Shown in pieces: positions 34,918 through 41,942 of a DNA stretch of 64,000 bases. The notes below the pieces were generated by a model. It saw only the letters and a list, made by a program, of their open reading frames with translations, was not told where the DNA came from and made no database searches. Each line of letters opens with the position of its first letter. Within the stretch, counting starts at the first letter, position 1. The position numbers were made by a program, and so were the translations under genes. Source of the stretch: Brevundimonas sp. G8 (lineage in GTDB: Bacteria; Pseudomonadota; Alphaproteobacteria; Caulobacterales; Caulobacteraceae); assembly GCF_902506205.1 (NCBI RefSeq), contig NZ_LR732816.1:967975-1031974 (forward strand). The letters are read 5' to 3'.

Positions 34918-35721
34918 TCAGTCCTCAATGACGTCGTGGGCGCCGACGCCGCCCAGGCGCCAGTAGCCGGCGGCCTTCATGGACTTGGGCGAGAAGCCCC
35001 GGTCGAGCACCCGCGCCCGCAACGTCTTGGCCACGGCGGACTCGGCGGCGATCCAGACATAGGCGTCGGTCGGGTCGATCCCAGCCAAGGCTTTGTCGAT
35101 TTCGCCCAGCAGGCTTTCAGATTGGCCCCGCGAGGCGCCGTTGCGGACGGCCCAAGTCACAGTGACGTCGGCGGCGCTGTCGAACTGCAAAGTAGAGCCC
35201 GCGTCGGCGACCTCGACCACCACATGGGCGCGGACGCCGCCGGGTAGTTCCTCCAACCGTCGGGCGATGGCCGGCAGGGCGGTCTCGTCGCCGATCAGCA
35301 CATGATCGGCGAAATCGGCCGGCACGATAAACGAGCCGCGCGGACCGCCGACCCCCAGGATCGAGCCGACCTTCACCGCCATGGCCCATGCGGTCGCCGG
35401 ACCGCTGTGGCCGACGACGAAGTCGATCGTCAGCGTGCGGCTTCCCTCGTCGTAGGCGCGAGGGGTGTAGTCACGGGCGACGGAACGCGGCTCGGGAAAG
35501 ACCGGGCCGTCCGGCCCGAGGGTAGGCAGGATCGGCGCTTCGCCCTCGGCGACCGGGAAGATCTTCATATGGTCGTCGAACCCCAGGGAGACGAAGCCGT
35601 CCAGGTCGTCCCCGGTCAGGACCACGCGGCGATAAGCCGGGGTCAGGTCCTGAACCGAGGCCACGGTCAGGGTGCGGAACTTCAGGTCGTGTCGGACGCG
35701 GCGAGTTTCGCGGGCGCTCAT
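34918..35721 (-). CDS. siderophore-interacting protein (FAD-dependent ferric-siderophore reductase, NfeF/ViuB-like)
   Basis: This 267-residue flavoprotein is of the SIP family, which reduces cytoplasmic ferric-siderophore complexes with NAD(P)H. It has DDHMKIFPV, the FAD motif RDYTPRAYD near residue 85, DFVVGHSGPATAWA near 105, GGPRGSF, LIGDETALPAIARRLEEL and the C-terminal AGYWRLG. The start at 35721 overlaps the PadR stop by 4 nt. In E. coli the homologous nfeF (yqjH) gene is controlled by the PadR-type NfeR; the same pair is an operon here. Confidence 0.92.
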   Translation of the reverse strand: MSARETRRVRHDLKFRTLTVASVQDLTPAYRRVVLTGDDLDGFVSLGFDDHMKIFPVAEGEAPILPTLGPDGPVFPEPRSVARDYTPRAYDEGSRTLTIDFVVGHSGPATAWAMAVKVGSILGVGGPRGSFIVPADFADHVLIGDETALPAIARRLEELPGGVRAHVVVEVADAGSTLQFDSAADVTVTWAVRNGASRGQSESLLGEIDKALAGIDPTDAYVWIAAESAVAKTLRARVLDRGFSPKSMKAAGYWRLGGVGAHDVIED

Positions 35722-36353
35722 GCCTGGTCCACCTTGTCGGCGGCCTCGGCCAGGATGGCGGCGATGGCCTGGACCTGGGCCTCGGTCAGGGCGGTCTCGC
35801 CCGTCAGACGGCCGTGGATCGTGTGGCGCAGGCGACCGATGGCGTCCTGGATGGCGGTCGGACGCAGGGCGCGGGCGGCGAACTTGTCCATGGTCGCCTC
35901 GGCGGCGCGTAGGATGTCTTCGTTCTCGGCCAACAGGGCGCGGCCGGGGCTGGTGATGGAATACAGTTTCTTGCCGCCCTGCGCCTCGGATTCCAGCGCG
36001 CCCATTTCCTCCAGCAGGGTCAAGCTGGGGTAGATGACGCCGGGGCTGGGCGAATAGGCGCCGCCCAGTTTCGTCTCGACGGCCTTGATCAGTTCGTAGC
36101 CGTGGCTGGGTTTTTCGGCGATCAGCGACAGCAGCACCCAGCGCAATGTGCCGTGGTCGAACAGGCGGCCGCCGCCTCGCCGGCCATGGCCGTGACCGCG
36201 TCCACGCGCCTCGCCGCCTTCCCAGCCGGGACCGAAATCGGCGCCGCGCCCGCCGCGCATGTCTCTGCCGAAAGCATGGCCGAACCCGCCATGACGACCG
36301 TGTTTTTCGCCGCATCCGTCGCGGCGTCCTTGAAAGATCCCCTTGGACCTCAT
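35718..36353 (-). CDS. PadR-family transcriptional regulator with His/Gly-rich N-terminus (NfeR/YqjI-like)
   Basis: The 211-residue regulator has an unusual His/Gly/Arg-rich N-terminal extension (about residues 10-60, containing HGRHGGFGHAFGR and GHGHGRRGGG). A PadR winged helix follows (SHGYELIKAVETKLGGAYSPSPGVIYPSLTLLEEMG near 85-120) and then a C-terminal helix. E. coli NfeR, a nickel-responsive repressor of the neighbouring ferric reductase, has the same build, so metal sensing is likely. The ATG at 36353 has AAGGA 8 nt upstream. A palindromic operator lies 16 nt before the start, implying autoregulation. Confidence 0.88.
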   Translation of the reverse strand: MRSKGIFQGRRDGCGEKHGRHGGFGHAFGRDMRGGRGADFGPGWEGGEARGRGHGHGRRGGGRLFDHGTLRWVLLSLIAEKPSHGYELIKAVETKLGGAYSPSPGVIYPSLTLLEEMGALESEAQGGKKLYSITSPGRALLAENEDILRAAEATMDKFAARALRPTAIQDAIGRLRHTIHGRLTGETALTEAQVQAIAAILAEAADKVDQA

Positions 36354-36368
36354 GATCGATTCCTTTTC

Positions 36369-36399
36369 GATATATCTATTCACGGGGGTTAGATATATC
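36369..36399. promoter_or_regulatory. probable PadR operator
   Basis: GATATATCTA (36369-36378) and TAGATATATC (36390-36399) form a perfect 10-bp inverted repeat around an 11-nt spacer in the 74-nt gap between the divergent padR and dienelactone-hydrolase-like genes. The TATA-like arms also resemble promoter -10 elements, so binding would block transcription both ways. Confidence 0.7.
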
Positions 36400-36427
36400 T
36401 GAATGACGAAATCCGCAAGAGGGGCTG

Positions 36428-37210
36428 GTGTTCGGGCGCAAGCTGCGGCGTAAATCGGGAATGGACGACCTGAAGAGCCGTTGGGCCCGCCTCGAACCGC
36501 ACATGACCGTCGTGGGCCCTGACGACGACAAGCCTCGGCCGGCTGTGCTGCTGTTTCACGGCTGCGGCGGCCTGCGCGACCACCTGCCCCGCTACGCCGC
36601 GGCGGCCAAGGCGGCGGGATGGCGGGCCTTCATCATCGATTCTTACGGCCCGCGCGGCTGGGGACGCGCCTTCACCCTGACGGCGGTCTGCACCGGCCTG
36701 TCCTTCCGGGGTTACGAGCGGGCTGGCGACGTGCTGGCGGCGATCCAGGGGATTTCGGCCCGGCCGGACGTGGACGAAACGCAAGTGACCCTCGGCGGCT
36801 GGAGCCACGGCGGCTGGTCGATCATGGAGATGATGAGCGCAGAGCCGCTGCCCAACACCATGGGCGTCACGAACCCCGCCGACGCCGACCTGTCGGGCGT
36901 CCGCGCCGTCTGGCTGATGTATCCCTATATCGGCCCGTTTGCCTTCAACCGGATGAAGCCCTGGCGGCATTGCCCCAAGGTGTTGGCCGTGACCTGCAAG
37001 CGCGATCACCTGACGACCGAGCGCAACGCCGAACAGGTCAACGCCATGATCCGCAACTGCGGCGCCGAGGTCGAAAGCTGGGTCGCCGTCGGCACCCACG
37101 CCTTCGACGAGCCGACCAACAACGGCCCGATGCGCCACGATCCGGAACTGACCGAAGAGGCCCTGCGCCGCTTCCGCGCCTTCCTGACCGACGTCGCCCC
37201 TCACGTCTGA
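36428..37210 (+). CDS. dienelactone hydrolase family protein
   Basis: This 260-residue alpha/beta hydrolase has VLLFHGCGGLRDHLPRYA (oxyanion-hole region near residue 40), DSYGPRGWG near 76, the nucleophile elbow GWSHGGWS near 125 (Ser rather than the Cys of classical dienelactone hydrolase) and the catalytic His in GTHAFDEP near 225. The reading frame begins with GTG at 36428 preceded by AGAGGGG; ATG at 36461 is an alternative. Substrate is unknown. It is divergent from padR and shares its palindromic control region, so it may be coregulated. Confidence 0.85.
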   Translation: MFGRKLRRKSGMDDLKSRWARLEPHMTVVGPDDDKPRPAVLLFHGCGGLRDHLPRYAAAAKAAGWRAFIIDSYGPRGWGRAFTLTAVCTGLSFRGYERAGDVLAAIQGISARPDVDETQVTLGGWSHGGWSIMEMMSAEPLPNTMGVTNPADADLSGVRAVWLMYPYIGPFAFNRMKPWRHCPKVLAVTCKRDHLTTERNAEQVNAMIRNCGAEVESWVAVGTHAFDEPTNNGPMRHDPELTEEALRRFRAFLTDVAPHV

Positions 37211-37250
37211 AAAGAATCTCGCCGGCCCGTCTTGACGCGCGCCGCATCAC

Positions 37251-37267
37251 GTAACAATTCAAGTTAC
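37251..37267. promoter_or_regulatory. inverted repeat before the Rrf2 gene
   Basis: GTAAC (37251-37255) and GTTAC (37263-37267), spaced by 7 nt, end at the ATG of the Rrf2 gene. This placement suits an autoregulatory operator. Confidence 0.4.
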
Positions 37268-37747
37268 ATGAAAAGAGATTCTCGCCTCTCCAACATCCTG
37301 CACGCCCTGCTGCACATGGCCGAGCATGAGGCGCGAACCGGCGCGCCCATGACCTCGGACCAATTGGCCGTCTGCCTGTCGACCAATCCGGTCGTCGTGC
37401 GCCGGACCATGGCTGGCCTGCGCGAACAGGGACTGGTGGCCTCTGAAAAGGGGCATGGCGGCGGCTGGCGGCTGGCCCGGCCGCTGGACCAGGTGACCCT
37501 GGGCCAGGTGAACACCGCCTTGGGCGAGCCGGGCCTGATCCCCGAAACCCCGCCGGTCGAGGCCGAGGGTTGTCTGGTCGAGGCTGCGGTCAACGACGCG
37601 CTGGGCGAGACCTACGCCGCCGCCCGCGCCCTGCTGGTCGCGCGGCTGAACGACATCACCCTGGCCGATCTGGCGGCGGACTTCTCGCGCCGGCTGGCCG
37701 AACACCCGAAGAGAGACCTGTTCCATGCCCATCGCCACGAAGCTTGA
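37268..37747 (+). CDS. Rrf2 family transcriptional regulator
   Basis: The 159-residue regulator has an Rrf2 winged helix (LHALLHMAEHEAR near residue 12, TSDQLAVCLSTNPVVVRRTMAGLREQGLV near 32-60, GHGGGWRLARPLDQVTLGQV near 66-85) and one cysteine in EGCLVEAAVNDAL near residue 100. The three-Cys cluster of Fe-S Rrf2 proteins is absent, so a redox thiol or other signal is more likely. The ATG at 37268 follows an inverted repeat. Its 3' end overlaps the CPWC flavoprotein gene by 23 nt, implying that it controls that gene. Confidence 0.9.
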   Translation: MKRDSRLSNILHALLHMAEHEARTGAPMTSDQLAVCLSTNPVVVRRTMAGLREQGLVASEKGHGGGWRLARPLDQVTLGQVNTALGEPGLIPETPPVEAEGCLVEAAVNDALGETYAAARALLVARLNDITLADLAADFSRRLAEHPKRDLFHAHRHEA

Positions 37748-38681
37748 GTCCCGAGAGTCCGAAACCATGCCGCACGACGCCCTGATCATCGGCGGCTCCT
37801 ACGCCGGCCTGTCCGCCGCCATGCAGCTGGTCCGCGCCCGTCGTCGGGTTCTGGTCATCGATGATGGGCGGCCGCGCAACCGTTTCGCCGCCCGCGCCCA
37901 CGGCGTCCTGACCAATGACGGCAAGCCCGGCGCCGAGATCGCCGCCGCCGCCCGCGCCCAGGTCGCCGCCTATCCCACCGCCGCCTTCCGCATGGCCGAG
38001 GCCGTCGGGATCGAGCGGATCGACGGCGGCTTCTCGGTCACCTTCGCCGACGGCACGCGCACCAGCGGTCGTCGCCTTTTACTGTCGCACGGCGTCGAGG
38101 ACGTGCTGGCCGATATTCCGGGCGTGAAGGAGCGCTGGGGCCGCACCGCCCTGCACTGCCCCTGGTGCCACGGCTACGAGATCGGCGGCGGCCCCATCGG
38201 GGTTCTGGGGCGCGGCGACCATGCGGTCCAGTATGCCGCAACTGTCGCCGAATGGGGGCAGGTGACCCTGTTCATGGGGCTGGAGGTCGGTCTGTCGCCG
38301 GAAGACGCCCATCTCCTGTACCGGCGCGGCGTGACCATCGAGACCACGCCCATCGCCCGGCTGGAGGGCGAGGCCCCGACCCTGACCGGAGCACGTCTGA
38401 CCGACGGGCGGTTCGTGGATCTGAAGGCCATCTTCGTCGGCGCCAACGTCCGCGTCGCCAGCCCCTTCGCCGAGCGGCTGGGTTGCGAGATGACCGACAC
38501 GCCGATGGGCCGCGTGATCAAGGTGGACGCAATGCAGCAGACGACCCAGCCAGGCGTCTTCGCCGCCGGCGACCTGGCGCGGGCCGCCTCCAACATCACC
38601 CTGGCCACCTCGGACGGGATGATCGCCGCCCACGCCCTGTTCCGGTCCCTGGTCGAGGAGGAGACGGCGATCGCCGCCTAG
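37725..38681 (+). CDS. NAD(P)/FAD-dependent oxidoreductase (thioredoxin reductase-like, CPWC active site)
   Basis: This 318-residue two-domain flavoprotein resembles thioredoxin reductase. FAD motif GGSYAGLSAAMQL near residue 22, redox-active HCPWCHGYE near 143, NAD(P) motif GVLGRGDHAVQYA near 160 and the C-terminal FAD contact GVFAAGDLAR near 278 are clear. The CPWC disulfide suggests reduction of a small protein or low-molecular thiol. The ATG at 37725 has AAGAGAG 9 nt upstream, while homology begins near ATG 37767. Its stop overlaps the convergent osmC gene by 4 nt. Confidence 0.88.
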   Translation: MPIATKLESRESETMPHDALIIGGSYAGLSAAMQLVRARRRVLVIDDGRPRNRFAARAHGVLTNDGKPGAEIAAAARAQVAAYPTAAFRMAEAVGIERIDGGFSVTFADGTRTSGRRLLLSHGVEDVLADIPGVKERWGRTALHCPWCHGYEIGGGPIGVLGRGDHAVQYAATVAEWGQVTLFMGLEVGLSPEDAHLLYRRGVTIETTPIARLEGEAPTLTGARLTDGRFVDLKAIFVGANVRVASPFAERLGCEMTDTPMGRVIKVDAMQQTTQPGVFAAGDLARAASNITLATSDGMIAAHALFRSLVEEETAIAA

Positions 38682-39142
38682 CCGACGGTCGCCTCGATCG
38701 TGATGGTCGCCCGCACCGAATGGGCCATTTCGCAATGGTCGTGGGCCTGGTGGTGCAGGGCGTCGATCTCGACCTGATCCGGCTCGCGGCCGGTGAAGCT
38801 GGTGAAGGGGCGCAGCGTCACCTCGGCGAGGTAGCGTTTGTCCTTCTCGTCCTTGCCCATCTTGCCCGACGCCTCGTCCACATAGGTGTCGACCACCAGG
38901 CCGGCGTTTGCGGCGAAGGCCAGGAACCACAGCATGTGGCAACTGGACAGAGAGGCGATCATCGCCTCCTCCGGATCGACCGCCGAGGCGTCCGACATCG
39001 GCAAGGGCACGCTGGACGGCGCCGACGAGCCCGGCACGACCGCGCCCCCGTCGAAGGTCCAGGAATGGGCGCGGCTGTAGCGTTTGTCGAGGAAGGGTTG
39101 GTCGCCCCGGCTCCAGGCGATCTTGGCTTCGTAAACGCCCAT
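38678..39142 (-). CDS. OsmC family protein (organic hydroperoxide detoxification-like)
   Basis: The 154-residue protein is of the OsmC/Ohr superfamily, thiol peroxidases of organic hydroperoxides. Visible are the first catalytic-type Cys in SLSSCHMLWFLAFAANAG near residue 68 and the second in HDHCEMAHSVRA near 136, with YVDEASGKM between. The ATG overlaps the trpS stop by 1 nt (TGATG), so it is co-transcribed with trpS. It faces the Rrf2/CPWC flavoprotein pair, which also suggests a thiol-stress theme. Confidence 0.88.
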   Translation of the reverse strand: MGVYEAKIAWSRGDQPFLDKRYSRAHSWTFDGGAVVPGSSAPSSVPLPMSDASAVDPEEAMIASLSSCHMLWFLAFAANAGLVVDTYVDEASGKMGKDEKDKRYLAEVTLRPFTSFTGREPDQVEIDALHHQAHDHCEMAHSVRATITIEATVG

Positions 39143-40185
39143 CACGCCCTCCAGAAGCCGACGATCTTCTTGACCTCGTCCACCACCGGGTCGGCGACTG
39201 CGGCGGCGCGTTCGGCCCCGTCCTTCAGCACGCGGTCGATCTCGGCCGGGTCGTCCATCAGGCGGCGCATCTCGGCCGTGACGGGGGCGAGCGACGCCAC
39301 TGCCAGATCCGCCAGCGCCGGTTTGAAGGCGCCGAAGCCCTGACCGCCAAACTGTGCGATCACCTGTTCGCGGGTCAGGCCGGCCAGGGCGGCGTAGATG
39401 GCGACCAGGTTCTTGGCCTCGGGGCGGTCGTTCAGACCGTCCAGGGTTTCCGGCAGGGGCTCGGGATCGGTCTTGGCGCGTTTGATCTTGGACGCGATCG
39501 TGTCGGCGTCGTCGGTCAGATTGATGCGGCTGTTGTCGGACGGGTCCGACTTGGACATCTTGGCGGCCCCGTCGCGCAGGGACATGACGCGCGTCGCGGG
39601 TCCCTGGATGATCGGCTCGGGCACGGGGAAATAGCCCGGCACGCCGAAGTCGTTGTTGAACTTGGCGGCGATGTCGCGGGTCAGTTCCAGATGCTGCTTC
39701 TGGTCCTCGCCGACCGGCACTTCGGTCGCCTTGTACAGCAGGATGTCGGCGGCCTGGAGCACGGGATAGGTGTAGAGGCCGACCGAGGCCCGCTCCTTGT
39801 GCTTGCCCGACTTCTCCTTGAACTGGGTCATCCGGTCCAGCCATCCGAGGCGGGCGACGCAGTTGAAGATCCAGGCCAGGTCGGCATGGGCGCGCACGGC
39901 CGACTGCGGGAAGATGATCGATTTCGCCGGATCCAGGCCCGAGGCCAGATAGGCGGCGGCGATCTCGCGCGTCTGGGCGGCCAGCTTGGCCGGATCCTGC
40001 CAGACGGTGATGGCGTGCATGTCGGCGACGAAAACGAAGACCGGCGCGCCCTGGTCCTGCAGTTCGACGAACCGCTTCAGGGCGCCGAGATAGTTGCCCA
40101 GGTGCAGGGCGCCGGAGGCCTGGATGCCGGACAGGATGCGGCGCGGGCCGTCGTATGTCGCAACGGCTGGGGTCTGGTCGGTCAT
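39142..40185 (-). CDS. trpS: tryptophanyl-tRNA synthetase
   Basis: TrpS (347 residues) charges tRNA-Trp. The class I HIGH motif appears as ALHLGNYLG (near residue 25), and the KMSKS motif as [14 protein letters not shown] (near 208), both in the normal positions. FVADMHAIT and [18 protein letters not shown] are typical of TrpRS. It is downstream of murJ by 124 nt and overlaps osmC at its end. Confidence 0.97.
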   Translation of the reverse strand: MTDQTPAVATYDGPRRILSGIQASGALHLGNYLGALKRFVELQDQGAPVFVFVADMHAITVWQDPAKLAAQTREIAAAYLASGLDPAKSIIFPQSAVRAHADLAWIFNCVARLGWLDRMTQFKEKSGKHKERASVGLYTYPVLQAADILLYKATEVPVGEDQKQHLELTRDIAAKFNNDFGVPGYFPVPEPIIQGPATRVMSLRDGAAKMSKSDPSDNSRINLTDDADTIASKIKRAKTDPEPLPETLDGLNDRPEAKNLVAIYAALAGLTREQVIAQFGGQGFGAFKPALADLAVASLAPVTAEMRRLMDDPAEIDRVLKDGAERAAAVADPVVDEVKKIVGFWRA

Positions 40186-40309
40186 GGGGTCGGGTCTCGG
40201 AAGGTCGAAAGGCAGGCGTGGTGAAGGCGGCGACGGTTCAGCCGCGCCATCGCCGGTCGGAAATCAGGCCCGAGGTCGTCATGCCTCGCGCTTATCGGTT
40301 CCCCGCCGG

Positions 40310-41905
40310 TCAGTCCAGACCGGAGACCGCGCCGCCGCCCGGCTCGCGCCGCAAGGTCGCCTTCAGCTCAGACAGGGTCACGGCGCGGAAGGCGAAGAGG
40401 CAGACGCCGTAGGCGGCGGCGCCCAGGCCGCAGACGACGAGGACGGCGATCTCCTTGGCCAGGAAGATCCGGCTCAAAAGCCCATAGTTGATGCTGGCCA
40501 GCAGCAGCAGGCCGGCCATGACGGCGCTGGCGGCCAGGACACGGGCGATGCGCGAGACGAAGGCCGGCGACGGTCGCCAGGCTTTTTCTTGGATCAGCAC
40601 GCCGGCCAGAAGGCCGACATTGACCCAGGCCGAGACGCTGGTTGCGATGGCCAGGCCCAGCACCCCGTCCCAGCCCTGGGTGCGGAACCAGAAGAACAGG
40701 CCCGAGCCCAGAACCACGGTGATGACCACGGCGGTGACGGCGAAATACATCGGCCGACGGGTGTCCTCGCGGGCGAAGAAGGGCGGAGTCAGAACCTTGG
40801 CCAGGACGAAGGCCGGCACGCCCCAGGCGAACTGGCGCAGCACATCGGCGGTGCGGGCGGCGTCGGCGCTGGTGAAGGCGCCGCGCGTCACCGTTGCGTC
40901 AATGATGAAGAAGGGAATGACGAACAGGGCGACGGCGGCCGGCAGGGTGAAGGCCATGGCCAGGTTGATGCCGTCATCCAGCGTCTTCTGACCGCCCTCG
41001 TGATCGCCGGACACGAAGGCCCGGGTCAGGCGCGGCACCAGGGCCAGACCGATGGCGACCCCGACCAGGCCAAGCGGAAGTTGGTAGAGTCGGTCGGCGT
41101 TGTAGAGGACCGAGCGGGCGCCGGCGTCGGACCCGGCGAGAACCTGGGACACGACCGAGTTGACCTGCATGGCCCCGCCCGCCATGGCGCCGGGCACGGC
41201 CAGGGCCAGGGCGCGCTTCACGTTCGGGGTCAGGCGCGGCAGGCCCAGCTTCAGCTTCACGCCCAGACGTCGCACGCCCCACCACAACAGACCGGCCTGG
41301 ATCACCCCCGAGACAGTGACCGCCGCGCTGGTGGCCAACAGCACCATCGCGGGCGAGACCGGCAAGAAGAAGCCGCCCAACAGCGGCGCCAGGGTGCAAA
41401 GGTTCAGAAAGACAGGAACCGCCGCCGACAGGGCGAACCGGCCGCCGGTGTTCAGCACTCCTGACAAGAGGGAGGCGATGGTCATGCAGGCTAGGTAAGG
41501 CATGGCCAGTTGGGTCGCGATCACCCCGACGCGCATCACCTCGGCGTCGTCCTTCCAGGCCGACAGCAACAGGGGCACGATCCAGGGCATGGCGACCTGC
41601 AACAGGATGCAGAAGGCCGCGACCACAGCGAACATGAAGGACATGGCCTCGGACGCTGTGACGGCTGCGGCCTCGTCGCCCTCGCGTGTCTTGACCCCGC
41701 CATAGACCGGCACGAAGGCCTGGGCGAAGGCGCCCTCGGCGAACAGGCGACGGAACATGTTGGGCAGCATCAGGGCCGTGGACCACACGTCCATCATTGG
41801 CCCCTGGCCGAAGTTCGCGGACAGGGCCAGATCGCGGCCGAAGCCCAGCAGACGGCTGCCCATCGTCAGGGTCGACTGCACCAGGGTATTGCGGGCGAGG
41901 CTCAT
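40310..41905 (-). CDS. murJ: lipid II flippase MurJ
   Basis: MurJ (531 residues) moves lipid II across the inner membrane for peptidoglycan synthesis. It is a MOP-superfamily protein with about 14 hydrophobic helices; the N-terminal MGSRLLGFGRDLALSANFGQGPMMDVW, PNMFRRLFAEGAFAQAFVPVY and the RLYQLPLGLVGVAIGLALVPRL segment are family signatures. The ATG at 41905 is chosen because homology starts at MSLARNTLVQS; upstream in-frame codons lie in the glnD end and gap. glnD is 37 nt upstream on the same strand. Confidence 0.96.
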   Translation of the reverse strand: MSLARNTLVQSTLTMGSRLLGFGRDLALSANFGQGPMMDVWSTALMLPNMFRRLFAEGAFAQAFVPVYGGVKTREGDEAAAVTASEAMSFMFAVVAAFCILLQVAMPWIVPLLLSAWKDDAEVMRVGVIATQLAMPYLACMTIASLLSGVLNTGGRFALSAAVPVFLNLCTLAPLLGGFFLPVSPAMVLLATSAAVTVSGVIQAGLLWWGVRRLGVKLKLGLPRLTPNVKRALALAVPGAMAGGAMQVNSVVSQVLAGSDAGARSVLYNADRLYQLPLGLVGVAIGLALVPRLTRAFVSGDHEGGQKTLDDGINLAMAFTLPAAVALFVIPFFIIDATVTRGAFTSADAARTADVLRQFAWGVPAFVLAKVLTPPFFAREDTRRPMYFAVTAVVITVVLGSGLFFWFRTQGWDGVLGLAIATSVSAWVNVGLLAGVLIQEKAWRPSPAFVSRIARVLAASAVMAGLLLLASINYGLLSRIFLAKEIAVLVVCGLGAAAYGVCLFAFRAVTLSELKATLRREPGGGAVSGLD

Positions 41906-41942
41906 GCGGACATTCGACAGGGCGCGGAAAGAAGGCTTTCGC

